Program-made: the position numbers and the translations under genes | NCBI RefSeq assembly: GCF_002797315.1 | Contig: NZ_KZ454936.1 | Span: 2,551,645-2,615,644 of the forward strand | DNA: 64,000 nt | Source of the DNA: Bacillus sp. FJAT-44742 | GTDB lineage: Bacteria > Bacillota > Bacilli > Bacillales > Marinococcaceae | Direction of reading: 5' to 3' | Part shown: one piece after another, positions 36,715 to 45,455 of the stretch | Layout of the letters: the number at the start of each line of letters is the position of its first letter | Position numbering within the stretch: position 1 is the first letter of the stretch | The notes under the pieces: generated by a model | Seen by the model: only the letters and a program-made list of their open reading frames with translations | What the model was told of the DNA's origin: nothing | Database searches by the model: none

Positions 36715-38577
36715 ATCGAGTAGGAGGAGGTGACTAACCTCCGTCCTCTCACACCACCGTACGTACGGTTCCGTATACGGCGGTTTCATAAAATTCTAAC
36801 GTTAATTCAATGATTTCAAACCCATACGCTGCCAATAATGGTCATTGAGTGTGCGATGGAGAATAGGGCTGCTGGCTATACGCCAGTAGCCTTTTCTTGT
36901 GTTTCCCCATTCCAAGGCTTTCGCCTTTGTCACTCCCAGTGCCATCAGATTCTTCACCTTTGTTTTGGGCAGCTTCCATTCCTTCCATCGAATCATTCGG
37001 AGTCTTCTTCTCAACCATTCCATCAGTCTTTTGAAAATGGATGGCGTTTCTGCCAACTGAAAGTAGTTATACCATCCTGTAAGAAATGTATTGATTTTCT
37101 CAATTCGGTATTTCATATCGGTACTCCATTTTCGACTTGTCAGTTGACGCAGACGTTCCTTAGCCTTATGAACCGAATCATTATGGACACGCACTCTAGC
37201 CTTACCTTTCACCGAAGGTGTAAAGCTGAATCCGAGAAACTTACGTTTCCACGGGCGGCTCACCGCACTTTTCTCTCGGTTTACCTTGAGTTTTAACGTC
37301 TTTTCGATGAAAGTTGTCATATTCCTGAGGATTCGCTCGGCGGCTCGTTTAGAACCTGCATATATTTGGCAGTCATCGGCAAACCGAACGAAGCGAAGCC
37401 CTCTGGATTCCAATTCTTTATCCAGTTCATCGAGCACAATATTAGAAAGGAGTGGGCTTAATGGACTTCCCTGTGGTGTTCCTTTTCGGTTTGGGGTCGT
37501 GAGCCCACCTTCCATAATGCCTGCTTGGAGGTATTTTCGGATAAGACGAAGCACCCGGGGGTCTTTAATGCGGAAGCTTAGCGTTCGCATCAACCGGTCA
37601 TGGTTAACCTGGTCGAAGAATTTCTCGAGGTCGATGTCTATCACCCAGGTGTACCCCTCATTGATATAGGCTTTCGCCTGTCTCACCGCATCATGTGCTC
37701 GCTTTCCTGGTCGGAACCCATAGCTTTGCGGAGAAAACTTAGGGTCATACATCGATTGAAGATAGAGGTTGAGCGCTTGTTGGATCGTACGATCCATCAC
37801 CGTAGGGATACCTAACTTCCGTTTGCCTCCGTTCGTTTTCGGGATTTCGATTCGACGGACGGGAGACGGTTGGTACGTACCCTTCAGAAGTTGGTCGTGG
37901 ATGGTGTCCCATTCTTCCGAAATCTGAGCTTTCAGTTCGGAAGTGGGAACTCCATCAACGCCGTGACTTCCTTTATTCTTTGTCACCTTGTAGTAGGCGG
38001 CATTCAGATTGTTTCGGTGTAGAATGTGTTCCAACATGTTGCTCACCCTCCACGTGACCATTTCGTTCTTTTGTGTGGCGACCATCCTCCACCCTACCTG
38101 CGCCCTCGAAGACTTCACTTCTCTTTCGTAGGTAGTTGGTCTATTCTGTGTCAGCGGATGACGCGTACGCCAGGGAAATGGTACTCATTTTATGATTCAG
38201 CCCTTCCCTTACCTTCCGGAAGGTAAGGTACTATGGCTTCGGCTGACTTCTGATGGTTCAGCGATTCTTTGAGAATCGGTTACCGCATGTGTGCGGCGTT
38301 CCCATCAGACCTCCCCGGGTAAGGGCATAAACTTCCCTTCCATATCCCCGCCTCATTTACTGTCTATCCCTTTGGTCGTTGGGGCTTTGTCTTGTATTGC
38401 AGACTCATCCCAGACAGACAGCCTTCTATGAGGTTCGTATTCCTCGGGGCGGAAGTTTGTCTCCGGCTTCCTTCAGATTCCAGGTCACCCTGGACACCCT
38501 TGCCTTTGACTAGCGGTTACAACGACCTTCACCGTTCGGGACTTTAACCCTAGAGTTTATACCCATGCCGGGCACAC
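36715..38577 (-). mobile_element. group IIC intron
   Basis: The 5' end at 38577 reads GTGTGCCCGGCATGGG, the conserved start of bacterial group II introns. Domain V is visible on the minus strand (GAACCGCCGTATACGGAACC then CGTACGTACGGTGGTG, about 36751-36786), followed by a domain VI hairpin GGAGGTTAGTCACCTCC. The 3' end is placed at about 36715 (CCTACTCGAT). About 1.86 kb with an RT/maturase lacking an endonuclease domain fits class C. The 5' exon ends in an intrinsic-terminator hairpin (38583-38611), the known target type of class C introns. Boundaries may be off by one or two bases. Confidence 0.85.
36802..38037 (-). CDS. ltrA: group II intron reverse transcriptase/maturase
   Basis: 411 residues from the start chosen here (MLEHILHRNNLN, GGAGGG 8 bases upstream); an in-frame GTG 27 codons upstream lacks a good site. 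RT motifs in order: IPKTNGGKRKLGIPTVMDR, SYGFRPGKRAHDA, VIDIDLEKFFDQV, GTPQGSPLSPLLSNI, and FVRFADDCQIY with the catalytic FADD. A maturase/X region follows (LGFSFTP; WSTDMKYRIEKINTFLTGWYNY). No HNH endonuclease motif is present at the end, as in class C introns. It is intact, so the intron may be active; it splices and reverse-transcribes its own intron RNA. Confidence 0.95.
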   Translation of the reverse strand: MLEHILHRNNLNAAYYKVTKNKGSHGVDGVPTSELKAQISEEWDTIHDQLLKGTYQPSPVRRIEIPKTNGGKRKLGIPTVMDRTIQQALNLYLQSMYDPKFSPQSYGFRPGKRAHDAVRQAKAYINEGYTWVIDIDLEKFFDQVNHDRLMRTLSFRIKDPRVLRLIRKYLQAGIMEGGLTTPNRKGTPQGSPLSPLLSNIVLDELDKELESRGLRFVRFADDCQIYAGSKRAAERILRNMTTFIEKTLKLKVNREKSAVSRPWKRKFLGFSFTPSVKGKARVRVHNDSVHKAKERLRQLTSRKWSTDMKYRIEKINTFLTGWYNYFQLAETPSIFKRLMEWLRRRLRMIRWKEWKLPKTKVKNLMALGVTKAKALEWGNTRKGYWRIASSPILHRTLNDHYWQRMGLKSLN

Positions 38578-38582
38578 AATAG

Positions 38583-38611
38583 AAAGGCCTTCACCGTCGG
38601 TGAGGGCCCTT
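38583..38611 (-). terminator. terminator hairpin forming the 5' exon of the intron
   Basis: Minus strand AAGGGCCCTCACC GAC GGTGAAGGCCTTT (13-bp stem with two G-U-type pairs) followed by CTATT and then the intron. It belongs to the IS-like element or to the ecsC-family transcript. Confidence 0.75.
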
Positions 38612-38791
38612 ACTTATATTATAATTCTGTTGGTTGATTGTTAAAAATACACTCGCTTGACCCTAAAGGCACAAGTGTGACATCCGTTCAGGCATCTCGT
38701 GATGTTTGAACCATCAACGTGTATGTACACAAAAAGGATACCTTCTGATAAAGTTACATCACCACAACCTAACAAAATCGGAGGTATCCTT

Positions 38792-38830
38792 ATGTTTAAA
38801 GATTATAACATGAATCAAGTCGTTTTGCCG
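38792..38830 (+). pseudogene. IS1182-type transposase, first 13 codons only
   Basis: ATG after GGAGG; reads MFKDYNMNQVVLP, as in IS1182-family transposases, then diverges (ADTLYYFSESL) into the right end of the element. More than 95 percent of a normal transposase is missing. Confidence 0.65.
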
Positions 38831-38931
38831 GCTGACACCTTATATTACTTTTCAGAGTCTCTTCTCTTAGCCGTGTTTTATCCCAGCCTCTATCTTCAGC
38901 ACCTGCCTTTTAAAGAAAAGCAGCTTCTTGC

Positions 38932-39774
38932 CTACATACGGCTTTTTTCATATAAATAGCGTTTTTCGTAGAAGTTTTTTGCAACTTCAGTTACCTGGCA
39001 CGAAAAATTATAATTTACCGCTGCACCGATCAACATGCCGGCAACAGGTATGCCTTGAATCAGCTTCTTCCTCGCTAAGGTAATGACAGCCGCTTTCCCG
39101 ACTTGCCTTAACGGCTGCTGGAACCAGGAAGGATTAATGACTTCTTCTTTTCCTCCGTAGAAGAAAGGATAATCTGGATCTTCTTCTTCCAACTCCAGTA
39201 ACACCTCTTCCCAAGCTTTCTTTTGCATGCCTTTTGGCAAAGATGCTACATGGAATACTTTGATCGCAAGCATCATTTCATAAGGTTTTCGTAAGTCATA
39301 GCCAAAAGTTAACGCCGTAAGCTGCACGGCCCGTAAATTAATAATAAGCATAGCAGGAAGGTCAGCACCGATAAGCAGTACTCCTCCGGCCCCCGACAGT
39401 CCCCCTTGCCCTAAAGAAATGAGACGCTGCTTCGCCGCCTGCTGCGAATGGATAAAATGGAGCTGATGAAGCTTTAAGCTCTTCATATCTTGAATTTCCT
39501 TAACTTCTTCATTAAATATCCTTGCTTGAGTAATAATTCGCTCTGTTGCTTCTTGGTGAAAACGAGAATTCAAGGTTAAAGACTGAGCATAAAATAAAAA
39601 TTTATCTACGGTATCAAGTAACTTTTGTTTTCTCTTTTCTGGCAGCTTTTTAAAGCCTTCTCTGTAAAGCCTTTGATATGTAACTTCAAAATCAGTGGGC
39701 ACGTGTGAAAAGAATTCATCCTCCCACCGTTCTATTTCATAGAGGCGCTTTTCTTCTAAATTGGTTAAGGTCAC
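38932..39774 (-). CDS. EcsC family protein
   Basis: 280 residues, related to the EcsC domain proteins named after the third gene of the B. subtilis ecs locus. Visible features: a helical N-terminal half, a Gly-rich hydrophobic stretch SLGQGGLSGAGGVLLIGADLPAMLI (about 125-150), then RKPYEMMLAIKVFHVASL and a second hydrophobic region KLIQGIPVAGMLIGAAVN. Function unknown; probably membrane associated. Starts at GTG behind AAAGGAGGG. It lies downstream of ackA (terminator between). The IS-like element begins 40 bp past its stop. Confidence 0.85.
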   Translation of the reverse strand: MTLTNLEEKRLYEIERWEDEFFSHVPTDFEVTYQRLYREGFKKLPEKRKQKLLDTVDKFLFYAQSLTLNSRFHQEATERIITQARIFNEEVKEIQDMKSLKLHQLHFIHSQQAAKQRLISLGQGGLSGAGGVLLIGADLPAMLIINLRAVQLTALTFGYDLRKPYEMMLAIKVFHVASLPKGMQKKAWEEVLLELEEEDPDYPFFYGGKEEVINPSWFQQPLRQVGKAAVITLARKKLIQGIPVAGMLIGAAVNYNFSCQVTEVAKNFYEKRYLYEKSRM

Positions 39775-39891
39775 TGGTTACCCTCCTTTGTCTGATAACA
39801 CTATATTATTCATATCACAATGTGTATAGTTTAAAAAGCATAGCCCTTCAACTTTACCATACATACACTTTCCCTCTACTTTTATTATACG

Positions 39892-39926
39892 TGAAAAGAC
39901 CCTTGTGGTATCACAAGGATCTTTTG
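39892..39926 (-). terminator. intrinsic terminator after ackA
   Basis: Minus strand AAAAGATCCTTGTG ATAC CACAAGGGTCTTTT, directly after the ackA stop. Confidence 0.85.
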
Positions 39927-39931
39927 TTTAA

Positions 39932-41119
39932 TCAGCTGCTCAGCCGAACTGTATCACGCGCCAGCATAACCTCTTCATTTGTAGGAATAATAAGGGCTTT
40001 TACCGGGGATTCCTCTGTCGTTAAGAAAGCCTCTTGGCCGCGTACATTGTTCTTTGATTCATCAAAATAGAGGCCAAGAAACTCAAATCCTTTTAGTACC
40101 TTTTTTCTGACCACATCACTATTTTCTCCAACGCCGGCTGTAAAGATCACTGCATCCACGCCATTCATACTCGCTGCGTAGGTGCCGATATACTTATGAA
40201 TGCGGGTAGTAAAAATGTTTAAGGCAGTCTGTGCTTGTTTATCACCATGACCTGCTTTTTCTTCAATATCACGAAGGTCACTTGAAAAACCACTTAAACC
40301 AAGCATCCCACTTTCCTTGTTTAAGATGTTAACGATCTCTCCTGCTTCTTTTCCTGTCTTTTCCATAAGATAAGGAATTAAAGCTGGATCAATGTTGCCG
40401 GAACGCGTCCCCATGGTCACACCAGCTAACGGTGTAAACCCCATGGATGTATCCACAGACTTCCCCCCATCGATTGCTGTAATGCTGGCTCCATTGCCGA
40501 TATGACAAGAAATGAGCTTCAAGTCTTCGGCAGGCTTATCAAGTAGCTCTGCTGCTCTTTCGCTTACATATTTATGTGAGGTACCGTGGAATCCGTATTT
40601 ACGGATTCCGTATTTTTCATAATAATCATAAGGAATGCTGTATAGGTATTTTTCTTTTTCCATGGTTTGATGGAAAGCTGTATCAAACACTGCCACTGCC
40701 GGAACCTCCGGAAGGACTTCTTTAAAAGCACGAATGCCTACAATATTAGCTGGATTATGAAGAGGAGCCAATTCGGAAACTTCCTCAATGCCTGCAAGAA
40801 CTTCCTCATTAATCAAAACAGAATCAGAAAACTTTTCGCCCCCATGAACGACACGGTGGCCGATTCCATCAATCTCATCTAGAGATTGAATAATCCCATT
40901 AGCAGTAAGGCTGTCGAGCAGCTTCTTTACAGCAGCTTCATGGTCAGGAATAGAAAATGTCTCTTTTTTCTTTTCACCTTCCACTTCGATTGTCAGCTGT
41001 GGATTGTCCAGCCCTATTCTCTCTACCAGGCCTTTTGTTAGTACTTCTTCTTCAGGCATATTTAAAAGCTGAAATTTAAGAGAAGAACTTCCTGCATTAA
41101 TTGCCATGATTTTTGACAT
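39932..41119 (-). CDS. ackA: acetate kinase
   Basis: 395 residues. It interconverts acetyl phosphate plus ADP and acetate plus ATP (overflow metabolism). Signatures: the N-terminal [47 protein letters not shown] and FTAGVGENS near the end. I start at MSKIMAIN, behind AAGGAG; a longer in-frame start 25 codons upstream has no site. It follows ytxK as in B. subtilis. A cre-like sequence lies about 190 bp upstream. Confidence 0.97.
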   Translation of the reverse strand: MSKIMAINAGSSSLKFQLLNMPEEEVLTKGLVERIGLDNPQLTIEVEGEKKKETFSIPDHEAAVKKLLDSLTANGIIQSLDEIDGIGHRVVHGGEKFSDSVLINEEVLAGIEEVSELAPLHNPANIVGIRAFKEVLPEVPAVAVFDTAFHQTMEKEKYLYSIPYDYYEKYGIRKYGFHGTSHKYVSERAAELLDKPAEDLKLISCHIGNGASITAIDGGKSVDTSMGFTPLAGVTMGTRSGNIDPALIPYLMEKTGKEAGEIVNILNKESGMLGLSGFSSDLRDIEEKAGHGDKQAQTALNIFTTRIHKYIGTYAASMNGVDAVIFTAGVGENSDVVRKKVLKGFEFLGLYFDESKNNVRGQEAFLTTEESPVKALIIPTNEEVMLARDTVRLSS

Positions 41120-41308
41120 AGATTGACGCTCCTTTTTTACCCCGCATGTTTTAAATAAAATATAGTTTATAGAAATAATTTCTCCAGATATCAACTATCT
41201 ACTCTTTTATCCAGAATTTCCTTTCATCATTGTAAACACCTGTAGAAATAAAATGCAAGAAAACCCCTGCTATATCAACCATATTCATACCTTTCTTGAT
41301 ATTCAGAC

Positions 41309-41323
41309 AAGTAAGCGCGAACA
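41309..41323 (+). promoter_or_regulatory. cre-like CcpA site upstream of ackA
   Basis: AAGTAAGCGCGAACA differs from WTGNAANCGNWNNCW at two positions. In B. subtilis CcpA activates ackA from an upstream cre, and this site is upstream of the gene, though far (about 190 bp). Confidence 0.3.
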
Positions 41324-41324
41324 A

Positions 41325-41357
41325 AAATAAAAAGGCCTTTCTTCATAAAGAAAGACC
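41325..41357 (-). terminator. intrinsic terminator after ytxK
   Basis: Minus strand GGTCTTTCTT TATG AAGAAAGGCC followed by TTTTTATTTTT, a few bases after the ytxK stop. Confidence 0.85.
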
Positions 41358-41365
41358 CATAGTTA

Positions 41366-42364
41366 TTAGTCAATATTTAATTCATCTCTGAACCACTTAT
41401 CAATTTGGCGCACCATATCCAGTAAAGCATCCTGGCGTGTAAAAGACGGAAGCTCTGCGAGCAGGGCCTGGCGAGGCTGGACAGCCTCTTTCCCTTTCTT
41501 TTGTAAAATCCAGATGCTTTTTCCAAATTGTTCTGATTTAAACATGGAACTTGGAAGCTGCAGCAGCCCCAAAGTGATAGCATGTTTCTTTATATATTCA
41601 TTTAACGCGGAAGCTTCTTCGCTTTCAAACATAAAGTTTGGAATAAGAAGGACCATATAACCGCTTTCTTTTAATGATTGCACTGATTTTTCAATCATTA
41701 AATGATGAACATAGGATTGCCCCTTTTTTGCTTTAAGCTCAAAGTTTTCAGCTACATGCTCTTTAGGATAATACCCCACTGGAAGATCTGAAACAATTAC
41801 ATCTACAGGAGGGACCGAAAGCTGCTCGATGCTGTCTTGATGAAATAGCTCCACCTCATATTCCTGGAGGTTGGAAATAACAAAAGCCAGTTTTAACAGC
41901 GTTTCATCTGCCTCCACTCCATACGTTACTGCTTCCTTGCTCAACTGGTTTAATACTGCTGTTGTTAAGTTGGCGGTTCCAAGCGCCGGGTCCAGAAGGG
42001 TCACATGTTCCTTTTTCTTTACCAGCTTTTGGACAAGATATCCCATAAATAACGCAACAGCATCCGGCGTCATGGCATGGTGGGGCTGCACTGCCTCTTT
42101 CATTCCTTTAATCACTGCAAGCTGAAATGCTTTTCTGATTTCTTCTCTTTTGATTTCTTCTGGAGTTTCTTCTTGAAGCTGTTTTTCCAGTTTATCTTTA
42201 TGGTTCTCTGGAATCTCTTGTACCACTTTCCCCTGGAATAAATTTTCGCCTGCTTCCGCCAGCGACTCCAGGTACGTTCGATCAGTGTGCTCCTGTATTG
42301 TTACTGCCATATCATCTATTAAAGCATAGAGCTTTTCAACTTTCGTTGTCGGTTCCATTTTCAT
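41366..42364 (-). CDS. ytxK: class I SAM-dependent methyltransferase (YtxK-like)
   Basis: 332 residues. The C-terminal two thirds is a Rossmann methyltransferase related to N6-adenine DNA methylases: motif I is LLDPALGTANLTTAVLNQL (SAM site), then GVEADETLLKLA, and the catalytic-type motif IV is SDLPVGYYP (variant of DPPY). No restriction endonuclease or specificity gene is nearby, and the gene is conserved next to ackA in Bacillus, so it is a chromosomal methyltransferase of unknown substrate. The N-terminal about 100 residues are helical. Two ATGs lie two codons apart; either may be used. Confidence 0.88.
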   Translation of the reverse strand: MKMEPTTKVEKLYALIDDMAVTIQEHTDRTYLESLAEAGENLFQGKVVQEIPENHKDKLEKQLQEETPEEIKREEIRKAFQLAVIKGMKEAVQPHHAMTPDAVALFMGYLVQKLVKKKEHVTLLDPALGTANLTTAVLNQLSKEAVTYGVEADETLLKLAFVISNLQEYEVELFHQDSIEQLSVPPVDVIVSDLPVGYYPKEHVAENFELKAKKGQSYVHHLMIEKSVQSLKESGYMVLLIPNFMFESEEASALNEYIKKHAITLGLLQLPSSMFKSEQFGKSIWILQKKGKEAVQPRQALLAELPSFTRQDALLDMVRQIDKWFRDELNID

Positions 42365-42576
42365 CTTTCCTTTCCTCTACTCTCCGATACTTATCCATTT
42401 CGACAGTATAGCAAAACCTCCTTTGAAAAGAAACCTTTTAGAAGTGAGACGTGAGACCCTTACAGCAGAGGGAAACACGAAACATGCAGGTTTTTACATC
42501 ACACATGTTTTATAGAAGTACGTTCTTATGAATTAGGCATATGATACTTTCATAAACGGTGAAAGGATGATCCAAT

Positions 42577-43479
42577 ATGTATTATGTGCCTATGGTATAT
42601 CAGAGCCCTTATTATGTTGAAAATGCAAGACATTCCTTACGCTCTAAATGGCAAGAGCCCCAAGGAACAAATCGTCAAGTACTGGAAGCCTTGCTTGCTG
42701 GGATAAAAGGAGAAGCTTCTACTACTGATCTTTACAGCCGTTTAGCTCAGATAGCGCCAAACCAAAAAAATAGGAATGACCTTTTTCAAGCTGCAGAAAA
42801 CAAAAGACGACACGTAAGGGAACTCACCTCTCTTTATACCGCTATCACTGGCAAGAAGCCTGTGTACCAAATTGAAAAGGATTCATTTAACAACTATCAA
42901 GAAGGACTCGAAAAAGCTTATGAAAAAGAAATCAAGGGGGAAGATGCATATCAAAAGAGTTGTTTACTTACTCTTCACCCATTTATTCAAAATACTCTTG
43001 CCCGGGTTTTATACGAGAATCAAGCACAAACGGCTCAACTTGGCTTTTTAAGAGACCAGGCAGATACGCGGATAAATGACTATGGAAAGGAACCGTTCGT
43101 CGTTGATATTGAAGAAGCTGTGGAAGAAAACAATAACTTTCGAACAGCCATATGGACAGGGGAGCACTTGCAGGTAACTCTTATGAGCATCGATGTTGGT
43201 GATGATATTGGATTGGAAGTGCACCCTGATGTTGATCAATTTCTACGCATAGAAGAGGGGCAAGGACTCGTTCAAATGGGAGAAACCGAAGATCAATTGG
43301 ATTTTGAAGAAGAAGCTTTTGCAGACTACGCTATCATGGTACCTGCAGGAATGTGGCACAATCTAACCAATACCGGGAACCAACCTCTAAAGCTTTACAC
43401 TATCTATGCACCTCCAGAGCACCCTTTTGGAACCGTGCATGAAACAAAGGCCATAGCCATGGCTGAGGAACATCACTAA
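42577..43479 (+). CDS. ferritin-like/cupin fusion protein
   Basis: 300 residues. The N-terminal half (about 30-155) is helical with spaced ferritin-like residues: GIKGEASTTDLYSRLA, ENKRRHVRELTSLY and EIKGEDAYQKS. The C-terminal half is a cupin: motif 1 region IGLEVHPDVDQFLRIEEGQG with HxD instead of HxH, and motif 2 VPAGMWHNLTN with the metal His. It ends in a family-like APPEHPFGTVHETK. Such proteins are annotated simply as cupins; the fusion suggests a metal-binding, possibly oxidative role. The start MYYVPMVYQSPYY follows GGTGAAAGGATG. It is a single gene with a hairpin after it. Confidence 0.82.
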   Translation: MYYVPMVYQSPYYVENARHSLRSKWQEPQGTNRQVLEALLAGIKGEASTTDLYSRLAQIAPNQKNRNDLFQAAENKRRHVRELTSLYTAITGKKPVYQIEKDSFNNYQEGLEKAYEKEIKGEDAYQKSCLLTLHPFIQNTLARVLYENQAQTAQLGFLRDQADTRINDYGKEPFVVDIEEAVEENNNFRTAIWTGEHLQVTLMSIDVGDDIGLEVHPDVDQFLRIEEGQGLVQMGETEDQLDFEEEAFADYAIMVPAGMWHNLTNTGNQPLKLYTIYAPPEHPFGTVHETKAIAMAEEHH

Positions 43480-43516
43480 GCGATATTGACGCCATAAGGT
43501 CCTGGATAAAGTAACA

Positions 43517-43542
43517 AGGTGTTTCCTGAAAAGGAAACACCT
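43517..43542 (+). terminator. hairpin after cupin gene
   Basis: AGGTGTTTCC TGAAAA GGAAACACCT, a perfect 10-bp stem 37 bp after the stop; no T run follows, so it is either an imperfect terminator or a 3'-end stabiliser. Confidence 0.55.
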
Positions 43543-43561
43543 ATGCACAACTTATGGGTAC

Positions 43562-43645
43562 CTACCCGTTTGTATGCTCTTTTAAATGATTTAACACAGC
43601 TTCATAATCAGGAGTGTGTGATTCAATGTAGCTGTAAAGCCTTCA
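43562..43645 (-). pseudogene. possible C-terminal remnant of a lost gene
   Basis: On the minus strand 26 sense codons end in a stop: LYSYIESHTPDYEAVLNHLK then EHTNG. The composition and phase look like the tail of a real protein, but an in-frame TGA sits immediately upstream and there is no start. It is located exactly at the downstream border of the AT-rich operon, as if an insertion/deletion removed the rest of the gene. The parent protein is not recognised. Confidence 0.45.
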
Positions 43646-43694
43646 TGTAACCAACAAATTTAAAACCCTAATATTATGTGGTTTACAGAAGTAT

Positions 43695-45455
43695 TTAAAA
43701 TTTAAATCCAAAAAATCTATTATTATTTTCATCTAGTCTATCTAGCTTCGCCACAATTAATTTTTGTTCTTCAAACTCTATTAAATCTTTTTCTAAAAGC
43801 TCTGTTTTATTTATCGTTACAAAATATTGCCCTCTTAAATTTTGCCTCAGCTTTTTATCAATATACTTCAGTAAAGCTCCCTTTACATAAGGGTCAGGGT
43901 TAGAGTATGACCCATCATGGATTAAAAAATTTAATTTAAAATTATTAAGACACCTGTATAAAAACCAACTTAGGTCAAATATATTTATTTTCATGTGAAG
44001 CCTACCGTGCGATCGCTCATCTGGAATAGAACAAGTTATTTTTATTCTTCCTGTTGTTGTTTTCTTAGAATTACCAATTCGGTTGTCATATTCAAACTCT
44101 AAAAAACCACTTTGATCATATGTAACTTCCATTAGTTCATTAAACAGGCTTTTGATCTGCTCTTTTTTATATGCGTAGGCTTGAAATTCCTCATAGTGCA
44201 TTGAATTTACTCTAAAAATTTCTTGTTGTATGTCATTTATCTTATCAAAAAGTTGATTTTTTTTGTTGTAATCGTTAATTCTAACCCTCACTTCAGCTAA
44301 TTGAATCTCACTTCTTCTCTTGTTATCCATCACAATGGAAATATCTTCTATAAAAGTATTACTTTTAAAAATTTTAGACCTTTCTTCTAGTTCCCTTTCA
44401 AGATCTTCTTTTTTTAAGTAGAGTTTTTTTAAATTTGAGTTCAGTTTAGAAATTTTATCTTGGAAATAACTCCCTCTACTTTCGACCATAAAATCGTAAA
44501 ATTCTTTAACTTGTTCATAATTTAGTTTTACTTCCTCTGGGAAATAACCTACCAAATCCTGATAGAAACCTTCAATATTTTCAAGTTGCTTAATTTCATT
44601 GACTTTTTCCTTTAAATCACTGATGTTTTTTAAATATTGTCTTCTTATATGCTCACTTTCAAATATTTCACTTTGTGTTTTGTTTAATTGTTTTTTGATT
44701 GCAGAATACTTATTGGAATCTTCATTGTATTGATCTGAAGTTTTTGCTTCTTTAATTAGTTTATCGTACTCACTAATTACGTTGGTCAACTCTTCTTCCT
44801 TTACCTTTAATTCACCTAGATTTATATGCATAGATTCTATTAATTTTATTTCGTTATTCAACTTCTCTATTTGATCTTTATAACTTTTAATATTTTTTTC
44901 AGCCTTATAAGGGAGGGTAAATAAATAACTAAGTAACCTATGTTGGTTTAGTGCATTCCTGTTGGAAAGAAAAATATCATTAAACCCTGTTTTTTCATCT
45001 CTAATTATATATTCACGTAAAGCTGAAAAACTAATATCTTCCTCTTTGCTATTAGCAAACATTATTTCTTCGACCAATTGTTTGTATTTTTTTATCCCAT
45101 ATTTTTCCCATTCAATGAGATCAAAGGATATAGAGGGCGCATCTAAATAATATCCGTACTTAGGGGAATTAAAGGCTCTTGCCAAAAATAACTTTCTATC
45201 ACCCGCTTCAACTTCTAAAATAATAATAATGTTTCTTTTGAGTAATTGCTCGTTGTTAGAATAAAATTCTGGTATAGATTTTCCGATTAGAAAAGATAAG
45301 CAGTCAACCATCGTTGATTTGCCGACTCCATTTGTTTCATCTTCATCCTCCCTCTTTTCCCCAAGTATTATGTTCACACCTATCTCATTAAATTTAATAT
45401 TTTTTATTAAACGCTCTTCACTAGCATTAAACACATACAGTTCTTTTAAAATCAT
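43695..45455 (-). CDS. SMC/RecN-like ATPase of a predicted ABC-3C system (DUF2326 type)
   Basis: 586 residues. Walker A is NGVGKSTMVDCL near residue 50, after a typical SMC start (YVFNASEERLIKNIKFN; GVNIILGE). A central coiled coil spans about 190-425 (KSYKDQIEKLNNEIKLIES; KKEDLERELEERSKIF). The C-terminal lobe has LNFLIHDGSYSNPDPYVKG, a Walker-B-like motif with HDG as in DUF2326 proteins, and QYFVTINKTEL. DUF2326 ATPases are the ABC component of ABC-three-component systems. I choose the second ATG because it gives an ATGA overlap with the gene upstream; an ATG two codons earlier is possible. Last gene of the operon. AT-rich. Confidence 0.85.
   Translation of the reverse strand: MILKELYVFNASEERLIKNIKFNEIGVNIILGEKREDEDETNGVGKSTMVDCLSFLIGKSIPEFYSNNEQLLKRNIIIILEVEAGDRKLFLARAFNSPKYGYYLDAPSISFDLIEWEKYGIKKYKQLVEEIMFANSKEEDISFSALREYIIRDEKTGFNDIFLSNRNALNQHRLLSYLFTLPYKAEKNIKSYKDQIEKLNNEIKLIESMHINLGELKVKEEELTNVISEYDKLIKEAKTSDQYNEDSNKYSAIKKQLNKTQSEIFESEHIRRQYLKNISDLKEKVNEIKQLENIEGFYQDLVGYFPEEVKLNYEQVKEFYDFMVESRGSYFQDKISKLNSNLKKLYLKKEDLERELEERSKIFKSNTFIEDISIVMDNKRRSEIQLAEVRVRINDYNKKNQLFDKINDIQQEIFRVNSMHYEEFQAYAYKKEQIKSLFNELMEVTYDQSGFLEFEYDNRIGNSKKTTTGRIKITCSIPDERSHGRLHMKINIFDLSWFLYRCLNNFKLNFLIHDGSYSNPDPYVKGALLKYIDKKLRQNLRGQYFVTINKTELLEKDLIEFEEQKLIVAKLDRLDENNNRFFGFKF

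Larger units (their letters stand above)
36691..38891. mobile_element. IS1182-like element, internally deleted, interrupted by a group II intron
   Basis: Left end 36691-36708 (AGAAGCTGGGACAAAACT) and right end 38874-38891 (reverse complement AGAGGCTGGGATAAAACA) match at 15 of 18 positions as terminal inverted repeats. Inside, a start codon with GGAGG precedes MFKDYNMNQVVLP, the typical beginning of IS1182-family transposases, but the rest of the transposase is gone. Removing the intron leaves about 338 bp, so this is a non-autonomous, MITE-like relic. No clear target duplication is visible. Family assignment rests on the transposase start and TIR style from memory. Confidence 0.72.

Noticed and set aside
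36838-37296. 152-codon plus-strand open frame within the group II intron
   Set aside because: It is antisense to the reverse transcriptase and has no recognisable family.
41215-41245. second cre-like sequence TTGTAAACACCTGTA upstream of ackA
   Set aside because: Three mismatches to the consensus at conserved positions.
41366-42364. ytxK as the methyltransferase of a restriction-modification system
   Set aside because: No restriction or specificity subunit nearby, and the gene is part of the conserved ackA neighbourhood in Bacillus.
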